In this document: in pieces, positions 10,807-23,265 of the stretch | Numbering within the stretch: the stretch's first letter is position 1 | How the letters are laid out: each line of letters starts with the position of its first letter | From: Platerodrilus igneus | Taxonomy: Eukaryota > Arthropoda > Insecta > Coleoptera > Lycidae | Length of the DNA: 64,000 nt | Assembly: GCA_036346225.1 (NCBI GenBank) | Contig: JARFIW010001104.1 | Span: 5,358,001 to 5,422,000 of the forward strand | Direction: 5' to 3' | Notes under the pieces: model-generated | Told to the model about the DNA's origin: nothing | The model's database searches: none | What the model saw: only the letters and a program-made list of their open reading frames with translations | Position numbers and translations under genes: made by a program

Positions 10807-11630
10807 GCCCCGAAAACGTACAAAGCTGTCGTTTTCAGTAAAATACACATCAGCCTTCGAAACTAAAGTGAGCCATAAATATCAACATTTGAATTATACA
10901 ATAAATATCACAAAACATACATAAACATTCAACAGCATTATAACCGAACATAAAATTATTATACATGAATACTGTTACCGCATAAGAAAAGTTAAGAAAC
11001 ACGAGTTCTTACAAATTTAATCGCTCGCGTTTCCTAACCATTCTACCTCACAAAGCGCATTGCCCAACACTACCACTACCGGACGATGTTTGATCCGATT
11101 CCATATCAGTACGAAACTCACCATTGACCGGCACCTCCTCAGCTGAAGAATTAATACTCTCCCTAATTAGTTGATCAGTGTTATTGTTTGAGTCCATTTC
11201 GTTCAAAGCGTACAATTTTTGCACATGTTAAGTAATTCACCTTTAGCTATTTTAAGTTTAGCGGCTCTAGCTACTTCATCTCTACCAAGAAATATTTGCA
11301 ACACTTTACCCAACTCAGTTTTGTTGCTCCTACCTAGCATTTATCTACACAACTGCGCCAACGGAAGTATTCTCTGTGTGAAATTTTAACACGTTATTGT
11401 TTCGAATTACTAAAAGAGCTAAATATTCATGCACAAATCTGTACATTACAGTCTTGCGAATAGAAGCTAGACAGCGTGCTCGGGGTACATTGTTATATGT
11501 CTCCGTCTGTTGTAAAAACATAAATGGTGTGACGGTAATGGTCCGGTGGAACAGTCCGAGGCATAAGCGATTGGCCTTGTATTCATATCGGCTTCTATTT
11601 CGAAAATATGGATCTTTATCTGATTTATCG

Positions 11631-11846
11631 TTAACAACACGTGACTAAGAGTAGGCTTACTAATAATCTTCTGACACCAATAAGGCGTTCAAAAACACTG
11701 TCCCACCAACTTGTCGTAGGTACATTGAAATGCCATTTAATCTTCATATTCTCGATGGCATATATGTTTAAATTATTGAACGCACCAACAGGATTAGTTC
11801 CATTGTCTGCTCTGAGAACTGATATTCTCCCGAGGTGTGAGATCAT
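11631..11846 (-). pseudogene. BEL-1 integrase core fragment
   Basis: The fragment reads RADNGTNPVGAFNNL, the block around the second catalytic Asp. Then come IKWHFNVPTTSWWDSVFERL and IGVRRLL, matching the catalytic-Glu region typical of BEL/Pao integrases. It is 71 residues long against a core of about 150. The first catalytic Asp block is missing or in other frames. Confidence 0.8.
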
Positions 11847-12184
11847 ACGCCGTAGAGCTAGACTGAATATCTCACTAGAAAGGGAGTTTATGCAGCTCTA
11901 TAAACAGCACACGTACATATAACCATGTGAATCTTCGAATTATCCTTCAAAAACAAAGGCCCCATCAGATCACATCCTGACACTTGAAAAATCTTACCTA
12001 AATTAACAAGATTATCTAGAAGACCGGTAGGGGAGCTACGAAGGGCTTAACCCTATGTTTACGACATCTACAACAATTTTGAACAACCCTTCTAGCTGCA
12101 AGTCGTTTTTTTAGAATACACACATTTTATCTTAAATCGTTAAGTACCCAATCTGCACCTGCATGATGCATCTGTTCATGGTGC

Positions 12185-12511
12185 TCAATTGTCATAGATA
12201 CAAAACATGGACACTGATAAAACAATGGGCTGTTGGAAAGAAGGAGATTTATCACAAAGGATTTTAGTACACACTCGAACTACTCCTCCCGTGTCGATCA
12301 AAGTTTCAATATTTTCTACAGCAAGGGATAAATTCTTTTTTAAATACTTCAATAACTTTTCTTCTGCGAATACTAACTCCTCTGTTGTAAGATGCCCTCT
12401 TTGTAAAATCAGACACCGCCCCTCTCTAATAAAACGGGTTATCGATACCGTTAATCTTACATTTTTTAAAAATAAACTATAATACGCAAGTTTCACTTTG
12501 AGCAGTAACAA
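12185..12511 (-). pseudogene. BEL-1 pol linker and integrase N-terminal region
   Basis: The 108-residue frame has ITRFIREGRCLILQRGHLTTEELVFAE followed by GGVVRVCTKI, the conserved stretch between RNase H and integrase in BEL/Pao pol. It is in the expected place, downstream of RT and upstream of the integrase core. Truncated by stops on both sides. Confidence 0.75.
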
Positions 12512-13348
12512 AATACAGCCTTTTTTCAGTTAGCGCATTTGCTGTGGATACAATTTCCACATTGAGGCATTCAGCAGGTACCTTATATAATCATGCGGGG
12601 CTCTTCCTATCTTTCCGCTTTGCGTACTTACTTTAAAAATATCCCTTACTCCACAGATCAGCAGAATTAACTTTGACAGGTACAAATGGCTAATTATTTA
12701 AATTCGTGAGTCGTCTAGCTTCCTTGACGCGAATACCAACGCGCGTACGTCATTTCTCTTCTTTTGCCCAATAAGGGGATACCATTGAGTCGGTTCAGAA
12801 AATAATATTCTTCACCTGCGAAGCATCACTTAGTGCTTCAGTCTAGCGAGCTCTTAAAATGATTCCTATCATCCTAAGGATTGGTACTGATTTGATAAAA
12901 CCAACTCGTAACTATGCGGCAACCAAAGAAATCGAAACTTTTTTTATTATTTTCAGATTGTATGAAAACGTACACCCTAACTCCAACTTCACTCGCGTCG
13001 CAAAACACGTAATATTTTCCGCAGCTTGCTTCTTCATACACCTAGATCACAGAATGTCTTTAATGAAATCAATTTCAGTCAACCACCTATGGACACGCAC
13101 TTTTACCTCTGTAGGCAACAACTCCTCCCATGTTAACCTCATTAGAAAACAGATTTGCAAAATAATTCTCAAATATAACATAAGCGTGAATAGTAAGCCA
13201 AGAGGATCATGCACTCGTTCAGCGATGAACAGGAGGGATGTATGGTCACCTCATTTTCGATCTTAGGCATGCTGCACCCAATCAGATCGTGTTTAGCTAA
13301 CCATTGAATACCTAGAACACGTTGCTTAACCTTATTTCCCGTCGACAA

Positions 13349-13582
13349 CTATCCTCGTAGTTCAAATTTACCCATTATATATATTTCACTCGCATCATTG
13401 CGAAAGGTTTCAGCATGAGTACAGGCTACCGACGTAACACAATCGTCAACGTACAAAGAACGTTTCAATTTCTTGTCCGTTGGGCTACCAAACCGGTCAA
13501 GATGATAAAAAATGGTGGCATTTAATAAAAAGGGAGACGCAACTAAACCGAATACAACACGCAAATGTCGAAAGCTTATCAA
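13349..13582 (-). pseudogene. BEL-1 reverse transcriptase fragment
   Basis: The 77-residue piece contains FRHLRVVFGLVASPFLLNAT and then SLYVDDCVTSV, with the catalytic YVDD intact. This arrangement is diagnostic for BEL/Pao RT. Flanking RT motifs are lost to stops and frameshifts. Confidence 0.9.
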
Positions 13583-14588
13583 ATCGTTATTTCTCCATCA
13601 CAGAAAACGTAACTTATCCCTGTCAGGAGGAACACTAAATTAAATAATCAAAAATGCCCGCCTTATGTTGGCTATAATACCTACTTCTTCCAACAAAACC
13701 TTAATAATATGGGAAGAATTTTTTCTATCAGATTGGGTTCTTTATGAAGACACGCGTTGAGTGAGACCGTACCGCAGCTTTAGCTGATGCATTGAACACA
13801 TGTCTTATTTTGGTAGACTTACTTCCTTAGGAACCGGTCTATGCAGTAAACAATGACACCTAATTTGTACGTCTAGTACATGTTCAGTAATATTGCACGG
13901 TTCCTAATTTTCAAAAATTTTATCATGTGCGTTATATAAACCACTACTCTCCAATCTTTTCATAACCATAAGAAGGCGCGACTTAGCTTTTTCAAAGTCA
14001 ATAAGTATTGACGAATGGTCTTCAATCCAAGTAAGTGCTACTTAATACACTTAGCTGCTTTGATTCCACTTACAGAAGTATTCTGAATGCCAAGCGGCTC
14101 AAATTCTCAAAAATTCGGCAATGTACAATTTAGCGTCGATGACACAATGTTTAACACACTCATAAATGGAACATTTTGCTAAATAGTGCCAACCAAACAC
14201 CATCCTATTACCAACAACAAATCTAGCCAGTACATCCACAGTAATAATACACCAACCGGTCCATTTATGCTGTTTTCAAAAATAGTAAAATTTGCAGCAG
14301 CTAACTTCGATATAGAAACGAGTAACTAGTTACGTTATCAATCACAAACCTTGCTTTGGAGGAGTGCTTTAAAATGGAGTCATGTGTCATGACTTCCAAA
14401 ACGTAACCTCCAAAAATAGCATGTGATTAAATCTGTCGGTTCCCAGTCTTTGTAATTCTTTGTAAAATCTATCCGAAACGATAGCTACTCGAATCCAACA
14501 AGACATGGACTATCTGATCGCCATTTTTGCTAATAGTGTACATAGAATAGCCTTTTCAAGTGCCCAGCAAATAAATTAACAGAATTAT

Positions 14589-14786
14589 TTAAGGACTTGT
14601 AAGTAAACTAAGATACCTTCCTTTACATAAATCACAAGTAATCCTTGTCCTACAGTTTCTAACTGAACGGCCTTGACTCAAACAAGCAAAACATAATCCA
14701 GCGGATGTAATGATTTCTTTACGCTTAGCTAACAGTACCTCCTCCTTACAGTTTTTATTCATATGTCCCCCTTGAAGAAGATGCAC
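14589..14786 (-). pseudogene. BEL-1 gag zinc-knuckle remnant
   Basis: The piece carries LCFACLSQGRSVRNCR followed by CDLCKGRY, a tandem CCHC-type nucleic-acid-binding region as at the end of BEL/Pao gag. The zinc-binding His of the first knuckle appears changed to Arg (GRSVRNC instead of GH). Only 65 codons stay open. Confidence 0.7.
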
Positions 14787-15975
14787 TTGAATGGTTTTCG
14801 GTCACTTGTGGATCTGCGTCCCCGATATTCAGCAATCGATACCGAAACCGCCGCGGTAAATGATGCAGAACCTTGAATATCCATTTCCTTCAGTCGTTCT
14901 GTGTTTCTGCTTCTTTACCTAAAAATAGAATAAAAGCATTTAATCGGTTTTCATTGAGCGAGACTTTTCGTCGTTCCCATAATTTTAAACTTTCCAGGAG
15001 GTCGATTCTTGGGATTGTTTTAACTGGAATCCACCATTTTTCCCCTGGGAATATACAAGTGATATTCTTGAATCACATCGTGTGAGAATGTTCCACCAAG
15101 TTACGTTGGAACATATTCAAATGATACTTCCCATGAAAATTGAATAGTGCACATGCGTACTTGCTATATGTTATTTAAAACTGTTGACGTTTGCAATTTT
15201 GTTATATCTTTAACGATCACTGCTTTGAATATTACTAAGAAATGGCAAATTTTGATGACATTATTCACTTGGATGCTATAGAAGATTCCCATTTCTGTCG
15301 AGCGTGTAGGAATGTAAATTTTTTAGAAAATTTTCCCAGGCGGAGATCATCTTTCTGCTGCATAATCTGTATGAGTTTTTTCTCTGACCCTCTGGCAGGT
15401 TCCCACAGCGCGCTGTTTTGCTTGATAGTAAATCCATTACTTAACCAGGCTTAAATAACAAGATGTTTAAAGAAAAATATCTACAACGTAACACCATATG
15501 GTTATAGGATAAATCGGATAGTTACTAATATATCCATACCCGGGTTTATAATGCACCAACGCTATAGGCTGTCTACTAGTAAAAAATCACTGGAATACGT
15601 ATTTTGTTACTCTCATGGGAAGTTAGATTCCAGTATCTTTCAAAAACAGCTATTCATTCCAATGAGAATTTCATCGTGAGGATTTGTTCCCATGGGAACG
15701 AACTCGTACGACTTCAAGAATCATCTCCTTGGGGAAACATTCTTCAACAAGCGGTACCAAGATACCGGTCATTTCACTAGTTTATACCTAATGTTTCTAG
15801 ATTACCAATCTTAGAACTAATATGGTTATGTAATTTAATAATGGAATGTTTATTTCTTACAAGGGAAATCAACTCCTTGAATATGCAATTAACAATTAAA
15901 TCTTGCCGTCCGTACCGCTGTTGCATATGTTCAATTTTTTATGGTTGTCAGCAGTATTGGGGTAGGAATCAACTA

Positions 15976-16240
15976 GGTGGCTCCGTGGTGTAGTTGGTAT
16001 GCGTTCAAATCCCGACACGGTCCGCTTGAAAAATGTTAGGCGAACATTTTTCACAAAAATACGCCCTCGTTCGGATGAGAGGTAAAATGGAGATTCCGTG
16101 TCACGCACGTTAAAGATCCCTACCTTGCTTGCAACAGCGAGTGTTCGGCAAAATAAAAAATTTCCAGGTAAAAAACCTCGCTTCCTAGCCAATGTAGTAC
16201 CCTCGAGCGGAGCATTGGAAAATCAAATATAGGAGTAGGT
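15976..16240 (+). mobile_element. tRNA-headed SINE, type 1 (copy S1), head deleted
   Basis: It starts GGTGGCTCCGTGGTGTAGTTGG (A box region), jumps into TTCAAATCCCGACACGG (B box), then carries the shared SINE body with CACGTTAAAGATCC and the end CATTGGAAAATCAAAT. About 35 bp between the boxes are missing. It is joined head-to-tail to S2, and the pair is flanked by 15-bp repeats. Confidence 0.85.
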
Positions 16241-16537
16241 GCGGCTCCGTGACGTAGTTGGTATGCGTGTGACTACTACGCCCAAGGTCCCGGGTTCGAA
16301 TCCCGACACGGCCCGCTTGAAAAAATGTTAAGCGAGCATTTTTCACAAAAATACGCCCTCGTTCGGATGAGAGGTAAAATGGAGGTCCCGTGTGTGAGTG
16401 TTGTCACGCACGTTAAAAACCCCTATCTTGCTTGGAACAGCAAGGGTTCGGCAAAATTCCAAATTTTTCAGGTAAAAAAAACTCGCTTCCTGGTCAATGT
16501 AGTTCCCTTGGGTGGAGCATTGGAAAATCAAATGTAG
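16241..16537 (+). mobile_element. tRNA-headed SINE, type 1 (copy S2)
   Basis: Complete copy: head GCGGCTCCGTGACGTAGTTGG with an A box, GGGTTCGAATCCCGACACGG as B box, body, and end CATTGGAAAATCAAATG. The pair S1-S2 is bracketed by GGTAGGAATCAACTA (15961-15975) and GGTACGAATCAACTA (16538-16552), with one mismatch. This suggests insertion as a dimer or S2 copying next to S1. Confidence 0.9.
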
Positions 16538-16889
16538 GGTACGAATCAACTAAATTTAAAGAAGCATCTATAAGGAACATAACTCAAATATTAGAATTTT
16601 ACTTCCTTGTAAATCACTGCTCCATAAATTTTTTAATTGTGCCCAGAAAGACAACCAATTATTCGGCGTTAAGTCGGAATTTTCTAAGGTAACTTTGGGT
16701 AATTGAATGTGTTGGCACTGGAGGTGGTTTGGCATGAAGGACTTCTACCACTCTCTGCCATATTAGATAATCTTATCATTTTTCTTCAGCCCTTTTTCAG
16801 CTTCAGTAATCCTTTCCAACACTTTTGAGTTTTCCGTATATTTTTTTTCACAAGTGGCTTGTTCCGCACTACTTGTGGTTCAAAAGTGT

Positions 16890-17190
16890 GGCGTCGCCGT
16901 GGATCAATGTACTAAGCGTAAGACTACGGATCCCAAGGTCCTGGGTTCAAATCCCGACACGGCCGACTACTTGAAAAATGGCAGGTGAGCATTTTTCACA
17001 ATAATTACGCCCTCGTTCGGATGAAAGGTTCAATGGAGGTCCCGTGTGTGAGTGTTGTCACGCACGTTAAAAATCCCTACCTTGCCTAAAACGGCAAGGG
17101 TTCGGCAAAATTCTAAATTTCCAGGCAACAAAAACTCGCCTCCTGGCCAATGTAGTACCTTCGGGTGAAGCATTGGAAATGTAAATGAAC
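16890..17190 (+). mobile_element. tRNA-headed SINE, type 2 (copy S3)
   Basis: It has a different head from type 1 (GGCGTCGCCGTGGATCAATG, then GGGTTCAAATCCCGACACGG) but the same body with CACGTTAAAAATCCC. It is flanked by a perfect 13-bp target duplication, GGTTCAAAAGTGT, at 16877-16889 and 17191-17203. It lies inside BEL-1. Confidence 0.93.
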
Positions 17191-17365
17191 GGTTCAAAAG
17201 TGTCACTTTTTAATAGTTCTAAATTTTTTGCAAATTTTGTGTCTTCAATTTACCACAAATCTATGTTCTGGTCAAATTTTCTTCTTGTAAGTTATTTAGC
17301 ACCTTACTTGTGTATATCCGCATCATCCTCCTTTTCTTTTTTATGTATCTACGGTCGCCATTATG

Positions 17366-17596
17366 TGATTTACGCTCACCTATTAATGTTAAAAGAAATT
17401 AATGTTGGGAAAATTACCTATTACCTATTACCTATTAATATTAAAGGGAAAAAATGTTAGAAAATTGATACTATAGCTCCTGTCACAAAAGTTCCTCTTT
17501 ATTATTCCTCATTTCTTTTTTTTTAAAGATAACGATTGTTTTCTAGCACCCTAATTATTCAGTGATAACAACTTATACCAAACCTGACAGTTCCTA
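17366..17596 (-). repeat. Putative 5' LTR of BEL-1
   Basis: Direct-repeat partner of 10655-10806. It is longer because of a small TTACCTA expansion at about 17415-17440 and an A/T-run difference near 17515. Ends approximate. Confidence 0.6.
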
Positions 17597-18248
17597 TTGA
17601 TACAAAAAAAGTTCCCATCGTAATAGTATTAAATAGAATCTAGGCGCTTTTTCCGTACCCTGTAAGTATTTTTACCTCTGTTTTTTAATCTGTGTTATAA
17701 TTTTCCTTCTCCCATAGTACTTCACTTTCTGCCATCGCTTCTTTTACTGTCCTAACAATTCTTGTAAAGCTCGCAATTTGGCCTCTCATCTGTCGTCCCC
17801 TTTTTTAACTGCACTTTTGATACGTTTATTTTCATGATCCATTTCTAGGATCTCATCATTGCTAACTTATTGCAGCTAAACACAGTTACAGGTAAACGTA
17901 CATTAGTTCATAGCTTGGTTATACAGAGGGCATAATAATGTCACGCAGATTTTTCAATACAAGAATAAAGCGTGATAAATAACAATTAAACTGTTTATTT
18001 TAGTCCTTTAGGTAGTTCAGTTAAAGTAAACCCAAATTACTAGATCCTTGTACTACGGCCAACACCGTGCGAATTTCTGCGTACTGTTTATCTAACTGCA
18101 TTAGTGTGGTTTGTAATAGTTCATCGGTCTTTATTCAGTTGATACAGTAAAGGTCGTAGATAACCCTACAACACAATGGAACAGAAAGGTAAGGTTAGAA
18201 TGGCAAAGAATTCAAAAGGTAACTTCATGGCATCACACACACTGACTG
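17597..18248. other. Unassigned stretch
   Basis: No supported gene and no repeat shared elsewhere in the window. A 63-codon frame beginning at 18176 (+) extends into the putative solo LTR and is not protein-like. Confidence 0.3.
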
Positions 18249-18471
18249 TGTCACGTAGTCGATTTGGCACGATAGACCAAGGAAATCTTCCAGATCGTGG
18301 CGCTCGCTCCTACCAGCTTGTAGAACCCGTCCTTTATATTGCACGTTCTCATTGGTTGAAGCAATGACGCGCACCCCTCGAAGCGTGAGAAAGCTTCTAA
18401 TTTGACATTCCATTCACACGAAATATACAATAAACGTAATAAACTATTTCTATTTGTCTCTGACAGTGACA
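18249..18471. repeat. Possible solo LTR
   Basis: The 223-bp segment begins TGTCAC and ends GTGACA, a 6-bp inverted pair of the TG...CA type. It contains TTTATATTGCACG (TATA-like, about 18332) and AATAAACGTAATAAA (about 18429), which fits a short LTR. No target duplication was found at the flanks, so this could be chance. Confidence 0.3.
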
Positions 18472-18857
18472 GGAACTCAAATTCACGTTTTTAATGCGTC
18501 GTAACCTACATATTCCAGCTAAATTGAGATGGGAAACATACTTATAGCTTAGGATTGGAAACTAACTAAGATTAATTTTTAAAATAAGGCTTGTGTGATC
18601 AAAAAATGCGTAACATACTCTATAAGTCCGGCTGATATTAGGTACCTGTGTTGCATTTCTTCATAAAAACCTCTAACCGCATACATTTTCTGATTGTTTC
18701 AGTACCATGTACGTACCTTTACAATGCTAGCTCAAAACAGATTCTACAAAGGATATATCTGACACATTAGTCAAAACTTTTTACAAGATTTTTACTCATT
18801 GAGGTGCTTCAAAATACAAAACAGTACAATTGATCTTAAACAAACAATTAGAAACGA
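18472..18857. other. Unassigned stretch
   Basis: AT-rich; no gene, tandem repeat or known element is recognised. Confidence 0.3.
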
Positions 18858-18871
18858 TCTAGGTAATCTAT

Positions 18872-19139
18872 ACTACATTTGATTTTCCAATGCTCCACCT
18901 GAAGGTACTACATTGGCCAGGAAGCGAGTTTTTTACCTGGAAATTTTGAATTTTACCAAACTCTTGCTGTTCCAAGCAAGGTAGGGATCTTTAAGTACGC
19001 GACGACACACTGATTCGAACGACGGTGTGTTTTTGTGAAAAATGCTAGCCTAACATTTTTCAAGTGGAATGTGTAAGGATTCGAACCGAGACCTTGGGCC
19101 TATTGGTCATATGCATACCAACTACGCCTCGGAACCGCC
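18872..19139 (-). mobile_element. tRNA-headed SINE, type 1, reverse (copy S4)
   Basis: On the plus strand it runs from TTTGATTTTCCAATGCTCC through the body to GCATACCAACTACGCC (reverse of the A box). It is flanked by TCTAGGTAATCTAT (18858-18871) and TCTAGGTGATTTAT (19140-19153), a 14-bp target duplication with two mismatches. The head is diverged. Confidence 0.85.
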
Positions 19140-19339
19140 TCTAGGTGATTTATAGCCCAAGGTCCAATTATTTGTTTTAGATTTTATTGTACATATGTTT
19201 TTATTTGTAACAAACGCGTTTTCTCTCCAACATTGTGTGTGGAGCTGCGTATGCCCATGTGTTGTAAGAGCTGTAGAGGGTGCACGAATACGTATGCGAA
19301 CGCACGTAAATGTTTATCATATTGGACAATATTAATGTA

Positions 19340-20173
19340 CTAGGTTTGTGCGCAAAGTAATAAGAATGACAACATTGCGTGCGATCTGGCAATGATGTGT
19401 TGTTCTACTTGCCTACACTTGTGCGTTCATCTTTTTCAGATGCTCAGTCCGAGATTTAGCTCCGTATAGGCAGCACGTAATTTTTGAGAGCGTTATTAGT
19501 GTTTTATGATACGAAAATGGAACAACGTAATTTAGAGCAACGTTATGCCATCAAGTTTTCTGTTAAACTTAGGGAATCCGTGAGTGTGACATTTGAAAAG
19601 TTAAAACAGGCCCATGGAGAACATTCCTTATCAAAAGCACAATTTTTTCGATGGCACAAATCATTTTTGGAAGACCGAGAACACGTTGAAAATGAACTTC
19701 GCTCAAAAAGACTTTCAACGTCAAAACCTACGAAAACGTCAAACGTGTGCGTGCTGTTGTGAAATCATACCGAACGCTCAGGAAAAAGGTGAATCGGGTG
19801 AGACAGGACATTGCACATAAGTGGATGCTGCATCACGACAACGCCCCGTGTCACACGGTCAATTCCATCGCGAAATTTTTGACTTCAAAAGGCATTTTTA
19901 TTGTCCTACAGCCCCCTATTCACCTGACCTGAGTCCTTGTGATTTCTTTCTTTTCCCGAAATTAGAAATGTCTTAAAAGGACGTTATTTGGGGACGCTGG
20001 AGAACATTCAAAAGATTGTAAGCGACATGTTTAAGGTCATACCAATTGAAGCCTATCAGCGCTGCTATCAAGAATGGGAACGACGACTCCGCCGGAGTAT
20101 AGCTGCCGAAGGGAACTACTTTGAAGGGAATTATTGTTGTTTGAAAAAAATAAAACGTTTCTCACACACCTCG
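19340..20173 (+). mobile_element. Mariner transposon, internally deleted (834 bp)
   Basis: The left end CTAGGTTTGTGCGCAAAG and the reversed right end CGAGGTGTGTGAGAAAC form diverged terminal inverted repeats. TA dinucleotides flank at 19338-19339 and 20174-20175. A full element would be about 1.3 kb, so roughly 450 bp are missing from the transposase. Different family from the mariner at 6.7-8.0 kb. Confidence 0.85.
19517..20130 (+). pseudogene. Mariner transposase, deleted and frameshifted
   Basis: The N-terminal domain is readable from about 19517: MEQRNLEQRYAIKF, then FFRWHKSFLEDREHVENE. It jumps to DIAHKWMLHHDNAPCHT, where HHDN is the second catalytic Asp block. The segment with the first Asp is deleted. 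A 1-nt frameshift near 19920 splits off the third block, SPDLSPCDFFLFPK. The C-terminal part IPIEAYQRCYQEWERR resumes at about 20040. Non-functional; it could still be cut by a transposase in trans if the ends are intact. Confidence 0.9.
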
Positions 20174-20175
20174 TA

Positions 20176-21803
20176 AATTGCATCAAAATTAGTTTGATGG
20201 TTAGCTGTGCAGTGGTTGTTACATATATTCTAACACGCAAGTGACCGCGTGACTTGGGAACGCAAATAATGGCAGGTAAACTGCGCCCCTGGTTGCTACT
20301 GTTCGATCTTAGCTTAAATTTTTATCTTCTTTAAAAGGCCTTTGAAAGTATCGTACAGATCATATATTAGGGAATCGTTTTAAATATCGTCGTAAAGGTT
20401 GTGGCAATCGTACTAGTTACTTATGTAAAAAGTGTAAATGCTTCATCTCAAAACATTTATTCATAAATAAAAATAAAAATTAATTTTTTTAGTTTATTAT
20501 TAGTTGTGGAATTAGCAGTGGAAAATGGAGTTACCAGGAGGAAAATTTCTTGTACAGCATTAGAAAAACATTTTATTTGTAGATCCAAAACCTCGTATCC
20601 AAACTACCAAACAAAAATCTTTAAGGGGGAATTACCGGTTTTAATGGGTTAATTACAAAATGATGTCGAATTTTTCAATTCTTCAATCCGTTATTTTTAA
20701 TTATAAAATGATGTCTAACACTTACTTTAATAAAAATCATTAAATAAATTATTAATGAGAAATCTGGATCATCATTATTTATACATAATTTTCTTGAGCA
20801 AGATAATTATGGTCGTACACGCAACCCTCATTAGATATCATTTTTCTAAAGAAGTAGAAGCTTGGAAATGTTTAACTCTAAATGCTAATGTAAATCCATT
20901 TCATACTTTTAACACGAGAGTTAAAAATAAAACGTACATAAATATCCATAAGAACATCAAGCAGGCTACTACATTTACACCCCCTAGTAAAGCATAACAA
21001 CCCTAATTCCAGGAATCTAAAAATCGGCGTTTCACAATGCCATTTTATTTATATATAATCGTCAAGTTTAGACCTGTATTGAACATTCCATCCTTATTAC
21101 TCATATTACTAAGAAATTGAAAACAAAAAAGAAAGATGCTTAGGCGTAAGTGTTCTTATCTCACTTCCTGGGGTGCATTTTGCATTTAAAGGCGCCAACA
21201 ACCGATACCTACTGTTCGCTTTGCCTTTGATTTCAATAGCTCAGCCCTTAAAGTGCAGATCGAAAGTCTATGAAGCTGATTTATTACTTTAATGTGATGG
21301 GTTTTAGAGAAAGTAGATTATTTTTGGAACTTTAGGAATTTATTGTATGGAGTTTGATGTAGTGTGCACGTAAAATACACTTTGATCTGGTCTTGAAAAT
21401 CAAGTGCGTGCAGTGTAAATAAATAAATAGGTGGTTTATTAACCATCCATAAATCAAAGTATAAAGCGAATTGATTTACAATTTCCCATATATTACTTTA
21501 CCCTTCGCGTTTCTCTTCAATACCATAAATATCTATAAATTGGCGAGCATTCGCCACTTTGGTATGATCTACCTTCTTGACATTACTGCCAATTTTATTT
21601 TTAATATCGCTGCTCAAGTTCAATACTGAGGTATCTTAAAAATGTTTGTTTTGAGAGAAATGGAACTAAAGGTTTATATTGCTTAAGTTAATTTCATTTT
21701 TGGTTCCATAATAACAAAGTTTGGTTATTCTAGAACCCTTGAGGTTGCTTCAAAATATATTATGTAACAATTAAAAAAATGCGTTTGAAACAACGATAAC
21801 TCC
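20176..21803. other. Unassigned AT-rich stretch
   Basis: No gene recognised. An 80-codon frame at 20755-20997 (+) is low-complexity. No terminal inverted repeats or LTRs were seen. Confidence 0.3.
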
Positions 21804-21872
21804 AATCATCAAGTTATTGAATTTACATGAAATTTAATTATATAAAAATTAATCTGCTGATTTCACGTTAAT
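21804..21872. repeat. Left remnant of the foldback repeat hit by hAT
   Basis: TTATTGAATTTA...TTAATCTGCTGATTTCACGTTAA matches the centre of the foldback repeat at 60819-61287 just left of its ACGTTAAG. Homology continues on the other side of the hAT at 26862. Confidence 0.8.
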
Positions 21873-22038
21873 TAGGTGACCCACTATACTCATTTACTGA
21901 GTTTTGTACTCTTTTTTCGAAAACCATGCTCTTTTCAAATCCTGTACTCTGAAAATACTCATTTGTATAATTTTATACATCATTTTTTTAGATTATTTTA
22001 TTTCAATTTTACTAATTAAATATTTAAAATTATTTTGT

Positions 22039-22166
22039 CAGTGATTTGAATTTCACGCGCACATATTGCTTACTGTTTCCGGCACGTCAGAGGACAGGGC
22101 AAACACCAGACACGAGTTTGACAGTGATTTGAATTTCGCGCGCACATATGGCTGCCGTTTCCGGCA
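22039..22166. repeat. Two-copy direct repeat in the hAT 5' region
   Basis: CAGTGATTTGAATTTC followed by CGCGCACATAT and TTTCCGGCAC occurs at about 22039 and 22122, a spacing of about 83 bp. It lies in the hAT 5' non-coding region and might be subterminal transposase-binding sequence. That role is speculative. Confidence 0.6.
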
Positions 22167-22752
22167 CAATTGAGAGGCCGTATTATGTATCTGGAGAGAT
22201 AGATAGATACTACAGACCTCTTTTTCTAACAACGTCAAAATTACATTTGTGAAAAGAGATGGATATATCTACCTCTCCAATATTTGTGTACGTAATCCCC
22301 AGGCTGATCTTTGATGTGCAGTATGTACGGCATGCTTGACAGTCTTGACGCATGCGTAGTATGTACGGCAAAGTTTTATGGGAATTCCCTTTCTGTTTAA
22401 TTAATTTGAGGTTAGAGAAAATCAACAATTTCGTATTTTTGTTCAAGTTAACAAGATTTGAGGTGTACAAAATAAAATAAAATTTTATTTTATTTATCTA
22501 GTGAAGGTAAAGTTGCATGTAGGTATTAATATTATAGTTTCATTTTAATTTTACTTAAATAATATCATATTATAATATTTATTTAAAATCAAAATAAAAA
22601 ATATATTACTAATATAATTTTTAGATTATTAATTCAAATATGTGCGATAACAAAAGAAGGAAAAATCGTTTAAACAAAAATTTAAAAAAAGAGTTTTCGT
22701 TCATTGTAGTTAAAAATCGAAATGATGACTTCTTGGTTAAATACACAATCTG

Positions 22753-23141
22753 TGTTCAGCGCGGGGGCTCTTATAAATTCGTATATCGACTTACCTCCGC
22801 GGTTTTTTGTTGTTCTAAGATGTAGTTCCTTACTCTTCAGCTAAGTGGACTGTATTCGAGATTATAGTACGTGTTAGTTGGCACTATCACTGGGTTTTTA
22901 GGGGTTTATCGATAAAGTCGGCGGCACTATTGACAAACTCACGTTACCGAAGGAAGAACCGACTGTACTGCTTTGATATCGATGAGACTACCCCTTTTTC
23001 AACTTATTTACACATGCACAAGGAATTTTTACGACAGGATATAAGGGAACAAGGGATGACAGTTTTACTATTTGATTTACAACTACAAATTTAAAATAAC
23101 TTAAAATTAACCACGCGAACGTGCGACAAAGAGACCGAACA
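22753..23141 (-). repeat. 3' LTR of BEL-2
   Basis: 389 bp; on the minus strand it runs TGTTC...GAACA, perfect 5-bp inverted ends. It is nearly identical to the right LTR over about 340 bp. It retains the outer 45 bp that the right LTR lacks. Confidence 0.9.
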
Positions 23142-23265
23142 TCCCGCCCACCAAAATAAGTATGAACTAACTTATTTTATATTTAAAAATAATTATAGCT
23201 ATTAACTACGAAACCTAAACCGACAAACTTATATAAGTGAATATATGTATACAAACCATTAAATA

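Larger units (their letters stand above)
10655..17596 (-). mobile_element. BEL/Pao LTR retrotransposon, decayed (BEL-1)
   Basis: In minus-strand order the interval contains a gag zinc-knuckle remnant (14.7 kb), reverse transcriptase with YVDD (13.5 kb), the linker and integrase N-terminal region (12.4 kb) and an integrase core piece (11.7 kb). That is the gag-pol order of BEL/Pao. Diverged direct repeats at about 10655-10806 and 17366-17596 are the likely LTRs. Removing the SINE copies leaves about 6.1 kb, within the family range. All frames are broken. Coding identity is good; exact LTR ends are not resolved. Confidence 0.8.

Noticed and set aside
15242..15454. 70-codon frame MANFDDIIHLDAIEDSHFCR... 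with several cysteines, considered as a ZAD-type zinc-finger exon
   Set aside because: Cysteine spacing does not fit a clear finger, and it lies inside the decayed BEL-1 interior, where chance frames are expected.
16241..16320. tRNA-like sequences at SINE heads considered as tRNA genes
   Set aside because: A and B boxes are present but the cloverleaf is degraded, and the sequence continues into a repeated body seen many times.
18176..18367. 63-codon frame near the putative solo LTR
   Set aside because: Composition is not protein-like, and it runs through the LTR-like TATA segment.
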